Positions 16,209 to 25,245 of a stretch of 64,000 bases of DNA are shown here, piece after piece. This DNA is from Acetobacteraceae bacterium (GTDB lineage: Bacteria; Pseudomonadota; Alphaproteobacteria; Acetobacterales; Acetobacteraceae). The notes under the pieces were generated by a model. It did no database searches, was not told the DNA's origin, and saw only the letters and a program-made list of their open reading frames with translations. The DNA lies in the NCBI GenBank assembly GCA_022842185.1, contig JALHQB010000010.1, positions 1 through 64,000 of the forward strand, given 5' to 3'. A program made the translations under genes and the position numbers. Every line of letters starts with the position of its first letter. The first letter of the stretch is position 1.

Positions 16209-17129
16209 TCACGCCTTGGTCTTGTACACCTCGATCATCGAGGCCAGCAGTTTCAACGCATCTTCCTTCGGCCGCTGGAACGCGTTGCGGCCGACGATCG
16301 ACCCGTTGCCGCCGCCGGCATGGATGGCGCGCGCCTCATCGATCAGCGCCTCGGCGCCCTTCGCCTCGCCACCCGAGAACACCACCAGGCGGCGCCCGTT
16401 GAAGCAGGCCTGCACCACATGCTTGATGCGCGCCGTCAGGTTGGAGCCGTCGATCTTGCGGTCGGTGTAGGTCTTCTTCGCCGCGTCGAGGGAGACGGGC
16501 TCCATCGGCGGCTTCACCTTGATGATGTGCGCGCCCATCAGCGCCGCCATGTGTGCGGCATAGGCGCAGATGTCGAAGGCCGTCTCGGCGGTCTTGTCCA
16601 GCATCGGCCCGCGCGGATAGGACCACACGACGACGGCGAGGCCTGCCGACTTCGCTTCCTCGGCCAGCTCCCGCAGTTCCTCCATCATCTCGAACTGGTA
16701 TTCGGAGGACGGGTAGATCGTGAAGCCGATCGCCGAGCAGCCCAGCCGCAGCGCATCCGCCACCGACCCGGTCACCGCCTGGTCCTTGGTGGTGGACAGG
16801 CTGTTGGACGAATTGACCTTCAGGATGGTCGGGATGGCGCCGGCGAAGGTCGCGGCACCCGCCTCAATCATGCCCAGCGGCGCGGCATAGGCGTTGAGCC
16901 CCGCCTCGATCGCCAGTTCGAAATGGTAATGCGGATCATAGGCCGCCGGGTTCGGGGCGAAGGACCGCGCCGGGCCGTGCTCGAAGCCCTGGTCCACCGG
17001 CAGGATCACCATGCGGCCGGTGCCGCCCAGCTTCCCTTCCATCAGGATGCGGGCGAGGTTCGCCTTGGTCCCGGGATTGTCGCTCTCATACCAGGAGAGG
17101 ATTTCCTTCACGCGACGGGTGAGCTTCAT
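16209..17129 (-). CDS. Class I fructose-bisphosphate aldolase (DhnA/FbaB type)
   Basis: The 306-residue protein matches the archaeal-type class I aldolase family: MVILPVDQGFEHGP near the N-terminus, AVVVWSYPRGP, the IKVKPP segment carrying the Schiff-base lysine, and VVFSGGEAKG near the end. The enzyme splits fructose-1,6-bisphosphate to DHAP and GAP without a metal. Length is normal. Repeat copy A begins 10 bases after the stop. It serves glycolysis/gluconeogenesis or the Calvin cycle; no other Calvin genes are in the window. Confidence 0.88.
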   Translation of the reverse strand: MKLTRRVKEILSWYESDNPGTKANLARILMEGKLGGTGRMVILPVDQGFEHGPARSFAPNPAAYDPHYHFELAIEAGLNAYAAPLGMIEAGAATFAGAIPTILKVNSSNSLSTTKDQAVTGSVADALRLGCSAIGFTIYPSSEYQFEMMEELRELAEEAKSAGLAVVVWSYPRGPMLDKTAETAFDICAYAAHMAALMGAHIIKVKPPMEPVSLDAAKKTYTDRKIDGSNLTARIKHVVQACFNGRRLVVFSGGEAKGAEALIDEARAIHAGGGNGSIVGRNAFQRPKEDALKLLASMIEVYKTKA

Positions 17130-17189
17130 CTTGCGTCCTTCCTTAAGACCGGCCTGTCCAGGGCGCGATAGCGCAGCCTTACGGCCCTG

Positions 17190-17630
17190 TCACGATGGCG
17201 GCGGTGTCGCCCATGCGTGTGGCGCTTCCATGGCGAGCCAGTCGGCGAGCGCTGCGCGATCGTCCCGCCGCCGCAGATCGGTCTGCCCAAGGTCGAAGGC
17301 AACCGGGCGGCTGGGCAGTATGTGCGCGCCCACCTCAGCCGCCGCCGCCGCGACCGCCGCGAATGCCGGGCAGGCGCCGTCGAGCACGATGATCCCCACC
17401 CCGGCCCGCACCGCCGCCAGCGCGCTGCCCGCCGCATCCGCGCAATCAAGCGCCGCCGCACAGGCAACGGCCGGGTGCCGCCGACGCGCCTCCGCCACCA
17501 TGGTCACAAACCAGCGATGACCCGCGAAGGCCCCGGCGCCATGGGCGGACAGCAACAGCACGCCGCGCGGCCCTGCCGCCGCCAGCGCGGCGTCCGCCTG
17601 GGCCAGCGCATGGATCACCACTGCCGGCAT
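17190..17630 (-). CDS. Conserved Ala-rich protein of unknown function
   Basis: From the ATG at 17630 the product has about 146 residues. A GTG at 17651 is an alternative start. It has alternating beta/alpha patterns (GVLLLSAHGAGAF, GVGIIVLDGACPAF, GAHILPSRPVAFDLGQ), like a small Rossmann-type domain. No catalytic motif is evident. It lies 60 bases upstream of the aldolase gene on the same strand. Codon use is like its neighbours, which supports a real gene. Family not recognised. Confidence 0.55.
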   Translation of the reverse strand: MPAVVIHALAQADAALAAAGPRGVLLLSAHGAGAFAGHRWFVTMVAEARRRHPAVACAAALDCADAAGSALAAVRAGVGIIVLDGACPAFAAVAAAAAEVGAHILPSRPVAFDLGQTDLRRRDDRAALADWLAMEAPHAWATPPPS

Positions 17631-17738
17631 GCTGTTGCCACACGCTGTCACCGTTGACCCCGAGGCCCCTCTCTGCCAAGGCTTTCCCTAACCCCGCCGT
17701 CACCTGCGGGGAAGCGCAAGCGGACCTTCAGGGGGCTG

Positions 17739-17948
17739 ATGATCGACGCGACGGACCCGGTGGCCGAAGCCACCCAGCGGCTGGAAGCAGCGGTCGAACG
17801 GCTGGCCCGTGCGGCAAGCGCCCGGCCCGCGATGCCACGGGGCGCGGATGACGGGCCAGGGGTTGACCCGGCCGCCGTCGCGGCACTCGCGGCTCGGCTG
17901 GATGAAACGATCGCGCGGCTGCGTGGCGTGCTGGGCGAGGAAGCCTGA
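17739..17948 (+). CDS. Small coiled-coil protein preceding ZapA (DUF4164-like)
   Basis: The 69-residue protein is almost entirely helical with heptad-like spacing (ATQRLEAAVERLARA, then AALAARLDETIARLRGVL). An AGGGGG ribosome site stands 4 bases before the ATG. Its stop overlaps the zapA start as TGATG, indicating coupling. Small helical genes in this position are common before zapA in alphaproteobacteria. It probably works with ZapA in cell division, but this is inference. Confidence 0.65.
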   Translation: MIDATDPVAEATQRLEAAVERLARAASARPAMPRGADDGPGVDPAAVAALAARLDETIARLRGVLGEEA

Positions 17949-18292
17949 TGGCCCAGGTCACGGTCCGCGTCGGCGGCTATTCCCACCCTGTCGCCTGCCA
18001 GGATGGCCAGGAACGACACCTCACCAACATGGCCGCCGAGGTGGACAAGCGCATCGGCACGCTCAAGGCCATGGGCATGCAGTTCGGCGAGACCCGGATG
18101 CTGCTGCTCGCGGCCCTGCAACTGGCCGATGAAACCGCCGATCTGCAGGCCGAAATCGACGCATTGAAGGCCGGCGGCGCCGTCGCGGCACCCTCCCCCG
18201 TGCCTGCCGAACCCGATCCGGTGGTGGTGGAACGCCTGAACGGCCTCGCCGAGGCGATCGAGGCCATTGCGGAGGGGCTGGAGCGCGCCTAA
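17948..18292 (+). CDS. zapA: Cell division protein ZapA
   Basis: The 114-residue protein has the ZapA core: VTVRVGGYSHPVAC, then LTNMAAEVDKRI and a long C-terminal helix. An Ala/Pro-rich insert sits before the last helix. ZapA binds FtsZ filaments and stabilises the Z-ring. The start is coupled to the preceding small gene. A 6S RNA follows directly, as is usual for zapA-ssrS in proteobacteria. Confidence 0.87.
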   Translation: MAQVTVRVGGYSHPVACQDGQERHLTNMAAEVDKRIGTLKAMGMQFGETRMLLLAALQLADETADLQAEIDALKAGGAVAAPSPVPAEPDPVVVERLNGLAEAIEAIAEGLERA

Positions 18293-18297
18293 CTTCT

Positions 18298-18468
18298 GTT
18301 GGCGGGGCTGCCCGGCGCGCCCAGGCAATCATCCCCAGGGCCAATAAGCACCTCCCGGGAGCTGGCTCTGTCTGGATCTTGGTCCGGATACCTGGCGCCC
18401 ACCTGCATAGCAGGCCTTGGGAGGATGAAACGCCAGCGGCCCATGGTGGCTCCGCACTCGGCTTTTTT
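18298..18468 (+). ncRNA. ssrS: 6S RNA
   Basis: The region begins within about 10 bases of the zapA stop, the usual place for ssrS. A closing stem pairs 18302-18312 (GCGGGGCTGCC) with 18445-18455 (GGTGGCTCCGC) over 11 positions, three of them G-U. Inner arms such as CACCTGCATAGCAGG and the GGGAGGATGAAACGCC stretch resemble alphaproteobacterial 6S sequences. A T-run (18463-18468) ends it. 6S RNA mimics an open promoter and sequesters sigma-70 RNA polymerase. Ends are approximate; folding was by eye. Confidence 0.75.
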
Positions 18469-18486
18469 GTCCTTCAGACGGCGGGC

Positions 18487-18509
18487 GCCGGGCATCCGCC
18501 CGGCTTTCC
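18487..18509 (+). terminator. Rho-independent terminator after 6S RNA
   Basis: GCCGGGC and GCCCGGC form a perfect 7-bp stem with an ATCC loop, followed by TTTCCTT. It probably ends read-through from zapA-ssrS. Confidence 0.65.
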
Positions 18510-18576
18510 TTCGCGCCACGCGCTGGAGCGTCAGGGACCACTGACAGGCTGTGCGCGGTCGCGCTTTGCGCTCTTC

Positions 18577-18604
18577 GATCGAGGCATCCGCCTCGATCAC
18601 TTTT
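18577..18604 (+). terminator. Second rho-independent-type hairpin downstream of 6S RNA
   Basis: GATCGAGGC and GCCTCGATC form a perfect 9-bp stem with the same ATCC loop as the hairpin at 18487. AC and then TTTT follow. It faces the 3' end of the convergent glycosyltransferase gene. The roughly 70 bases between the two hairpins hold no gene and could be a small RNA. Confidence 0.55.
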
Positions 18605-18644
18605 GCGTCCCCCGGGCTGGAGCGTGGCTCGTCCAGCGACTCCC

Positions 18645-21119
18645 CTACGCGAACGCCGCCCGCTCCAGCAGCAGTACCAGGTCCCGTCCCGTCCCGGGTT
18701 CGGGCACGCCATGGGTAAAGGCCAGCGCCACGTCGTTCAGGCCGGCCCGCAGCATCAAATCCAGCACGACCTCCGCGGACTGGGTCAGCCCGGTGCCCTC
18801 GATGCCAATCTGCCGTGGCGAACCGTCTTGCGCGCTGACCCGCAGGCCCTGGTGCGGCAGCAGGCAACGGTAGCGCAGGGCCAGCCGAACCGGCCCCGGA
18901 GCGTCGGTCTCGACCACCAGCCGTGCGTCGCGCGCGACGATCCAGCGCACATCCGCCGGCACGCCAAGGTCCTCGAACGGTCCTTCGGCGCCACCAAGCC
19001 CCTGGCACAGATCCCAGCGCAGGCGCGGCCCGTTGGGTGGCGGCAGGGCTGGCGGTGCGGCGGGTTCGACAGACGGCGCCTGGTCCCGATCGGTCAAGGG
19101 TCGCGTGGTGCCAGCCAGGGTGGCGACATCCGCCGATAGAAGCGTCGCCGACTGCCCGGCTGCCAATACGGCCGCCAGCGACCAGCGTGCCGGCTCCCCG
19201 GCCGCACGCAGCAGGGCCGGCGGCAGGGTCGCGGTTCCAAGCCACACGCTGTCGGCGTGCGGCGACAGATGAAGCCGCGCGGTGGCCCCGCCCAGGCTCA
19301 ATGTCACGGCCGGTGACGGCAACGGCGGCTCGCAGCGCAGCCGGAAGGACAGGACGCAAGTCCGGTCCAGCGCGGCCGACAGTACCCCGCCGACGCTCGG
19401 TGCCAGCGGCCATCCCCCGCCGGGCGCCTCAGCTCCGTCCACGCGCAGGGCGGGCAGCACCGAGGCCCCCTGCCCGCCAGGCACCGCCTCGCCTGCCACC
19501 GGCCCGACCTGCATCCCGCCGACCAGGATGCCCAGGTCGCGCGCGTCATTCTGCGGACGCATGGTCGTGGGCAGCCGCAGGCGCAGGTCGATGCGCGGCC
19601 CGGCCCGGCCCGGCCCCGGCCCGCGCAGCGTCAGCCGCGCCAAGCTCCCGTCCTGCTGCCAGCCCAGCGTCACGCCAGGATGGGCGCCAACCAGTTCCAG
19701 GCGGTCCAACTGACCTGCCCCCAGGAAGGACAGCAGCGTGATGTCGAGCTGCCATGCCGCCTCGAACGGCCAGTCGAAGGAAATCACCGGGTCCTGCATC
19801 GACCACCGAACCGGTCGCCCTTCGACGACCTCCGGCCGGTGCCAGCCCGCATCCAGCCGCGCGAGATCGATCGCCATGGCGGATGGCCGCGCCACCAGGC
19901 TCGCCGCCGCCTTGTGCCGTACCCACAGCGCGGCGACCTGGTCCATCAGCGCCGCGGCACCGTTCGCCGCCCGATACCGCGCCCCGGCCGCTGCCGAAAG
20001 CGCGGTTAGTTCCCCGATGCGCGGCAGCGCCGCCGCGAAGGCCTCGGCAATCCCCGCCGCGTCATGGGCGTCGTAGGCGATGTGGCCGGCACCCCAGTAG
20101 CGCGCCTCATTTTCGAGCCAGGTCCCGGCGGGAACCACAACCGGCGTCCCAAGGCTGATCGCTTCCCACAACACGCCGGAGGATTTCCGCCGGTACAGCA
20201 CCGGATCATAGGGGAACAGCGCGATCCCGACGCTGCGCGCCAGCGCCTCATAGTCCGTCCGCGACAGCCGCCCACCGGCGTATTCGAGGTTCGGCACGGT
20301 GTCCGCCAGCGCCGCCAGCGCCTGGGTGGCGTCCTTCGCCGCCCCCCAGGCCGCATGGCCGTTCACATGCGCGACCAGGCGCCAGGCCGGATGCGCGGCC
20401 GCCAGGCGCAGGATCAGGTCGGGCAGCAGCGCCACCCCCTTGTCGTGCCTTGCATCCCCCGCGAACAGCAGGGCCCGCTGCACGACGGTGCCCGGCACGG
20501 TGCCGGGTTCGGGGCGGATCGGCACCGGGTGCGCCGGAATCGGCCGGCCGAACAAAGCGGAGAATTCCGCCGCATGCTGCCCGCCACTGGCGAACAGATG
20601 GACCGGCGGCCCATCCTCCTGCGCCGCCCGATCCGCGAGCCGGTAGAACAGCGCGCGAAGCGGATCCTCGATCACCGTCGCCCCGGCGCCATCCACCGTG
20701 ACGCCCGACGGGAACATCAGGTGCAGCAGGAACAGCGGTGCTTCGATCGGATCGAACTGTTTCATCCAGCCGATGAATCCGGCCAGGTGGTTTTCGGTGG
20801 TGGTCGGCACCAGAACGGCATCGCCAGCGCCGAATTCGGACCGCGGCAACTGCGCCAGCTCCGCCTGCAGCAGGTCGTTGAAATGCCGCCAATCGTCCAT
20901 CGCCCCGGTGACCGGGTCCGGGTGCAGCTGGGCATAGGTGCTGGCGGTGAAATGCGGCAGGATCCGCACGCCATCGATCCCGGCACCGGCGAAGCGCCGG
21001 TTGGCGACGATTGTCACCGGCTCCCCCCGCGCCAGCGCCTCGCGCGCGATGGCCATGTCATAGGCCAGGTGGTGCCCGGCTTCGCCTGCGAGGTTGGGGT
21101 CGAGGATGACGAGGGCCAT
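18645..21119 (-). CDS. Large glycosyltransferase with C-terminal beta-rich extension
   Basis: The 824-residue protein begins VILDPNLAGEAGHHLAYD, typical of GT-B fold N-domains. The C-domain pattern follows near residues 215-360: LLFAGDARHDKGVALLP, YAGGRLSRTDYEALARSVGIALFPYDP, SSGVLWEAISLGTPVVVP. The remaining roughly 400 residues are Pro/Gly-rich with repeated beta patterns and no family I recognise. It probably modifies surface polysaccharide. The small gene at 21125-21406 ends 5 bases upstream, so the two are cotranscribed. Confidence 0.72.
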   Translation of the reverse strand: MALVILDPNLAGEAGHHLAYDMAIAREALARGEPVTIVANRRFAGAGIDGVRILPHFTASTYAQLHPDPVTGAMDDWRHFNDLLQAELAQLPRSEFGAGDAVLVPTTTENHLAGFIGWMKQFDPIEAPLFLLHLMFPSGVTVDGAGATVIEDPLRALFYRLADRAAQEDGPPVHLFASGGQHAAEFSALFGRPIPAHPVPIRPEPGTVPGTVVQRALLFAGDARHDKGVALLPDLILRLAAAHPAWRLVAHVNGHAAWGAAKDATQALAALADTVPNLEYAGGRLSRTDYEALARSVGIALFPYDPVLYRRKSSGVLWEAISLGTPVVVPAGTWLENEARYWGAGHIAYDAHDAAGIAEAFAAALPRIGELTALSAAAGARYRAANGAAALMDQVAALWVRHKAAASLVARPSAMAIDLARLDAGWHRPEVVEGRPVRWSMQDPVISFDWPFEAAWQLDITLLSFLGAGQLDRLELVGAHPGVTLGWQQDGSLARLTLRGPGPGRAGPRIDLRLRLPTTMRPQNDARDLGILVGGMQVGPVAGEAVPGGQGASVLPALRVDGAEAPGGGWPLAPSVGGVLSAALDRTCVLSFRLRCEPPLPSPAVTLSLGGATARLHLSPHADSVWLGTATLPPALLRAAGEPARWSLAAVLAAGQSATLLSADVATLAGTTRPLTDRDQAPSVEPAAPPALPPPNGPRLRWDLCQGLGGAEGPFEDLGVPADVRWIVARDARLVVETDAPGPVRLALRYRCLLPHQGLRVSAQDGSPRQIGIEGTGLTQSAEVVLDLMLRAGLNDVALAFTHGVPEPGTGRDLVLLLERAAFA

Positions 21120-21124
21120 GAGAC

Positions 21125-21406
21125 CTATTCAGTCAGGGCGGCGACGAAGGCGCCAAGGGCAGGGCTGCGGTCGAGCGGATACCGCACGAGATGCGCGAGG
21201 ACATCGGCGGTCGCCCGCCGCGTCGCCTCGCCGTCCCGGTCGGCCAGCAACATCTCGGCCACAACGCCAAGCGCCGTGTCGAGGTCGCAGGCGGCGAGCG
21301 CCGCCGCGACACGGGCCGCCCCGGCTGCCCTGTCATGGGGCGAGCGGCGCGCCGGGCTGCGGATTGCGCGCGGGGCCAGCAGGGCGAGGGTGGGGGACTG
21401 GGTCAT
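21125..21406 (-). CDS. Small Ala/Arg-rich protein of unknown function
   Basis: The 93-residue protein is basic in its first third and helical after that (AARVAAALAACDLDTALGVVAEML, then DVLAHLVRYPLDRSPALGAFVAAL; helices separated by a short linker). It stands 5 bases before the large glycosyltransferase gene, which suggests translational coupling and a joint role. Repeat copy B lies directly upstream. No family recognised. Confidence 0.5.
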   Translation of the reverse strand: MTQSPTLALLAPRAIRSPARRSPHDRAAGAARVAAALAACDLDTALGVVAEMLLADRDGEATRRATADVLAHLVRYPLDRSPALGAFVAALTE

Positions 21407-21427
21407 GGGTAGGGCGCGTCGTGGCCA

Positions 21428-21630
21428 GAGAGGGGCGTCGCCCCTCTCCGGACCTCACCCCACCAAAGGCTTAAGGCCTTTGGAAACCTCCACCTTGGTG
21501 CTGAACGCCATCGGTCGGCGCCAAGATGGCGGCCCAATTCGGGACATCTGACCATGAGCGACGCCAAGGTCCCGCGGTCCAGGGACCCGCTGGTCCCTGG
21601 CGGGGTGGCTTGGAGGGGCAGCGCCCCTCC
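21428..21630. repeat. Palindrome-rich intergenic element, copy B
   Basis: Same order and orientation of palindromes as copy A at 15993-16199: AGAGGGGCGTCGCCCCTCT, AAAGGCTTAAGGCCTTT, CCAGGGACCC...GGTCCCTGG, and GGAGGGGCAGCGCCCCTCC. The outer blocks are nearly identical; the middle diverges. It lies between the small gene starting at 21406 and the 3' end of the tandem glycosyltransferase. A further short GGGGC hairpin follows to about 21662. Confidence 0.85.
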
Positions 21631-21677
21631 AATCTGCCCGCCCACGGGGCAACGCCCCTCCAGTGCTTCCCCGCCCG

Positions 21678-24200
21678 TCACGCCCGCAGCCCGGCATATA
21701 AGGCGGCATGTGCCGCCGCGACCCGCCGCCAATCCAAGGCTTCGGCGCGTGCGCGCGCCGCGCGGCCCAGGGCTTCGGCACCGGACGGGTCGGCTGCGAG
21801 CCCGAGCACGGCATTCGCCAGCGCCCGCGCATCGCCCGGTGGGCAAAGCCGCGCCGCGCCCGCGGTCATCTCCGCCACGCCGCCCACATCGGTGCTGACG
21901 ACCGGGCGGCCGCAGGCCATCGCCTCCAGGATCGCGTTGTTGGCCGTGGCGTCCTGAAGCGGCAGCATCAGCGCGTCCGCGTCCCGATAGGCCTGGCGCA
22001 GCGCGTCGTCCGTCAGGCCGGATTCGACCACGACACCGGCCGGCGCGCCGGCCGGTGGCGAGGGGGTGATGATGCGCAGACTGGCGTCCAGCCCGGCGTC
22101 GCGCAGCAGGGCCAATGCGTCGAAGGCCCCGGCGTGGTCGCGCAGCCAGTGACCGACTGACAGCAAGCGGAAGCCGCGCCCCGGCGCGCGAGGGCCGGGG
22201 GTGAAGAAACCGGAGTCGATGCCGTGCGGCAGGATATGGACACGGCCAGGGTCGATCGCGGGGGGCATGGCGGTGCGCTGCGCCTCGCACAGCAGGATGA
22301 TGGCATCGAGGCTGCCGAGCAGCGCGGCATTCACCATGCCGGCGAGCAGCGCGGGTGGCTGGTGGAAGGTGGCGACCATGGCGGGGCGCCGGCCGCCGGC
22401 GAACAGCGCGGCCGGCAGGCGCGGCAGCAGCCACAGGGCCAGTTCGCCGTCGATCGCATGCACGATGTCGGCCGGCACCGCGGCGCAGGCGGCGAGCAGC
22501 TCGGCTTCGGCGAGCCAGGCATTGCCCTGCTGGCCAAAGGCCGCCGTGCCCAACAGCCGCCCCCAGGCGTGGAAGGCCCCTGCCCGGCCCGCGGCCAGGC
22601 CGGCGCCGAGCGGCGTCGCGCGGATGTCGGCGGCGATCTCCTCCGGCAAATGGCGCAGGAACTGGTACGGCCCCGACCGCGCGCCATGATGGACGTGGCG
22701 GGCATGCAGCGCGAGCAGGCGGGTCCCGACCGGTGCCGATTCGGCTGGCGGCGCCGCGAAACCGGCCACCGCCGTCCCGCCCTCCTGCCGCAGCAGCAGA
22801 TTGGCCGGGAAGCGCAGGAACGGTGCTTCCGGCCGGGCCGAGACGGCGACCGGCGCGTGGCGGAAGGCGCCTAGTGCGCGTGCATGCGCGGCGGCGTCCG
22901 GGGCGATCGGGCGCTCCGGCGGGGCGATGCTGTCGTAGAGTTCGGCGAGTTGCGCGCCGATCACCGGCAGGGCGTTCTCTGCCTCGACCTGTGCTCGCGC
23001 TGCCGCCCGCAGGCCCCAATCGCCGTGGTGGTGGGCGATGAAGCGCAGCAGCGCCTCGGCCAGCGCCTCCGGATCGGGGGCGTCGGCGACGACGCCGCTG
23101 CGGCCTTCGCGCACCAGCTCGATCAGCCCACCGACCGGGGTTGCCAGGCATGGCGTGCCGCAGGCCAGCGCCTCCAGCGCGATGTTGGGGTAATTGTCCT
23201 CCAACGAGGGGATGCAGGCGAGATCGGCCGCGCCCAGGATGTCGGCGAGCACGGCATCATCGGTGACGTTACCGAAGGCGAGCGTCGCCAGTCCGTCCCA
23301 GGCCGGCAGCGGCGACTTGCCAAAGCCGGCGAGGGCCACGCGCGCCCCGGCCGGCAAGGCGGCGGCAAGGCGGCCATCATCATGCAGCCGGCGCAGCGCT
23401 TCGATCAGGATCGCCCCGCCCTTGCGCCGTTCCTCATTGTCATAGGCGCCGAGCACCAGCAGCAGGTCGTCCGGCCCGATGCCGAAGGCGGCCCGCAGCC
23501 CGGCCCGGTCGGCGCGCGGGGCGAAGTTGTCGGTTTCGATCGCATTGGGGATGACGGCGATGCGGCAGTGGCGGAACATCGCGCTTTCCGCCGCGCGCGC
23601 CGCCATCCAGCGCGACGGCGCGACGATTACCGGCCCCGGCGTGGACCAGGCGGCGCGCTTTTCCGCGAAGGCATTGGGCACCAACGACCAGGCATCGTGC
23701 AGCTGCGGGCATTGCAGGCAGGCGGTGCGGTATTGGTCGCAGTCACCTGGATAATGGCAGCCGCCGGTCATCGGCCACAGGTCATGCAGCGTCCAGACCA
23801 CGGCGCGCCCGGCCGCCCGCCAGCGCCGCAGCACCGCGGGCGGCACCGACCAGGATGTCCAGTGCAGGTGCAGGATGTCGGCGGCGGCCACCAGCGCCTG
23901 GCGGTCCAGCGCGAGGCCCGGATGGGCGATCGAGAACAGCGTATTGGTCGCATCCGTGCGCGCCGACTGCACCACGCCCCATTGCACCCGGTCGCGCAGC
24001 ACCGTCGCGAGCGCGGCCTCGGCGGGGTCCTCGGCGCGGGTCGGGTGCAGCACGATGTCGTCCGGGGCAGTCGCCGCGCCATCGGCGAAGGCGAAGGCGG
24101 ACAGCAGCCCGGCCTCACGCCCGGCGAGATGGGCGCGGCGGCCGGCGCGCCCGGCACCGCCCGTGGCGCCCGTGCAGAGATGGACGACGGTCCTTGCCAA
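21678..24200 (-). CDS. Tandem glycosyltransferase (two GT4-type domains in one chain)
   Basis: Starting at a TTG at 24200 (MARTVVHLCTG), the protein has about 840 residues. The N-terminal half has a full GT4 pattern: LHLHWTSWSVP, TLHDLWPMTGGCHYPGDC with several Cys, AYDNEERRKGG and EDNYPNIALEALACGTPCLAT. The C-terminal half has a second: ILPHGIDSGFF, SVGHWLRDHAG and NNAILEAMACGRPVVSTDVGG. Each half can bind a nucleotide sugar, so the protein may add two sugars in sequence. An open frame continues upstream but is the antisense of the next gene. Repeat copy B lies after the stop. Confidence 0.78.
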   Translation of the reverse strand: MARTVVHLCTGATGGAGRAGRRAHLAGREAGLLSAFAFADGAATAPDDIVLHPTRAEDPAEAALATVLRDRVQWGVVQSARTDATNTLFSIAHPGLALDRQALVAAADILHLHWTSWSVPPAVLRRWRAAGRAVVWTLHDLWPMTGGCHYPGDCDQYRTACLQCPQLHDAWSLVPNAFAEKRAAWSTPGPVIVAPSRWMAARAAESAMFRHCRIAVIPNAIETDNFAPRADRAGLRAAFGIGPDDLLLVLGAYDNEERRKGGAILIEALRRLHDDGRLAAALPAGARVALAGFGKSPLPAWDGLATLAFGNVTDDAVLADILGAADLACIPSLEDNYPNIALEALACGTPCLATPVGGLIELVREGRSGVVADAPDPEALAEALLRFIAHHHGDWGLRAAARAQVEAENALPVIGAQLAELYDSIAPPERPIAPDAAAHARALGAFRHAPVAVSARPEAPFLRFPANLLLRQEGGTAVAGFAAPPAESAPVGTRLLALHARHVHHGARSGPYQFLRHLPEEIAADIRATPLGAGLAAGRAGAFHAWGRLLGTAAFGQQGNAWLAEAELLAACAAVPADIVHAIDGELALWLLPRLPAALFAGGRRPAMVATFHQPPALLAGMVNAALLGSLDAIILLCEAQRTAMPPAIDPGRVHILPHGIDSGFFTPGPRAPGRGFRLLSVGHWLRDHAGAFDALALLRDAGLDASLRIITPSPPAGAPAGVVVESGLTDDALRQAYRDADALMLPLQDATANNAILEAMACGRPVVSTDVGGVAEMTAGAARLCPPGDARALANAVLGLAADPSGAEALGRAARARAEALDWRRVAAAHAALYAGLRA

Positions 24201-24392
24201 GCGGCGGCCCCACTTTCCCCGATCCCGCGCCCCAGGGACGCGGCGCGCCAACCCACAGGACACGGCATCCGCGCCTAGAGCAGATCGCGCCTGGGTGCAA
24301 TCGCCCGCGGCGCGGGATATCCGCCGCCAGCGCGCGCCTTCCGCCATGGGCGGGGCCATGCGATCCTGCGACGCACCTTTGGAGTTTTCGCG

Positions 24393-25229
24393 TTGAAGCT
24401 GCCGGACCACCTCGCTGCGCGCACCATCGTCACCATCGCCACCCAGCGCAGCGGCACCAAGGCCTTCGCGCAGTCGCTCAACAGCGGCGACTGGGTGCGT
24501 TCGGCCTATGAGATCTTCCTGCCCAACAACCCCGCCGGCAGCGTCACGCGCGCCTGGGCGGCGCATCTGGGCGCTCATCCGGATTTCGGCTTCACGCAGA
24601 ATGAGATGACGGCGTTCCTCGATGACTTCTTCATCAAGCTGCACGCGTCGATCGACCGCGATTATCTTCATTTCGATGTGATGTACGACAATCTCGGCGT
24701 GCTCAGCCCGCTGTGGACCTATCCGGTCGGGCTGCCGTGGCGGAACTTCCTGATGGGCTACTTCCGCGCCCGCGGCTTCCTGGTGGTGCATCTGGTGCGG
24801 GACGACATCCTCGCCTGTTTCGCGAGCAACATCATCGCCCAGACGCGCAACCTGTACCACACGGACAAGGACATATCCGGGCAGCAGGACGCGCCGATCA
24901 CGCTCGATCCCGATCGCGCGCTGCACTATGTCCTGCCGGTGGCGCGCACGCGGGAACTGGTGCGGGAAGCGTTTCGCGGCAATGGCCGCTGCATCGAACT
25001 TGCCTATCCCGACTTCATCGACAATGACCGCATCGCGCCCGCCACGTTGGAGAAGGTCGCGCAGGCACTGAAGCTGGCCCCGGATGCCGCCGCCGGGCTG
25101 TTCGGCCCGATCCGCATGCGCCCGACCGCCCCCGACAAGCGCCGCCTGATCAGCAACTACGATGCCGTCGCCGCCCATGTCGCCCCGGCGCTGGCCAAGC
25201 TCGCCGAACCACGTAATCAGCGTTGGTAG
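24393..25229 (+). CDS. Sulfotransferase-like protein (Stf0-type)
   Basis: The TTG start at 24393 has GGAG 8 bases upstream. The 278-residue product has a PAPS 5'-phosphosulphate loop pattern TQRSGTKAFAQSLNS near residue 18 and a later LVRDDILACFASNIIA stretch fitting the 3'-phosphate site. Sulfotransferases of this type modify glycolipids or polysaccharide with PAPS. Its neighbours are glycosyltransferases, so surface glycan sulphation is plausible. No PAPS synthesis genes are in the window. Confidence 0.7.
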   Translation: MKLPDHLAARTIVTIATQRSGTKAFAQSLNSGDWVRSAYEIFLPNNPAGSVTRAWAAHLGAHPDFGFTQNEMTAFLDDFFIKLHASIDRDYLHFDVMYDNLGVLSPLWTYPVGLPWRNFLMGYFRARGFLVVHLVRDDILACFASNIIAQTRNLYHTDKDISGQQDAPITLDPDRALHYVLPVARTRELVREAFRGNGRCIELAYPDFIDNDRIAPATLEKVAQALKLAPDAAAGLFGPIRMRPTAPDKRRLISNYDAVAAHVAPALAKLAEPRNQRW

Positions 25230-25245
25230 CCGACGGCGCCCGCGC

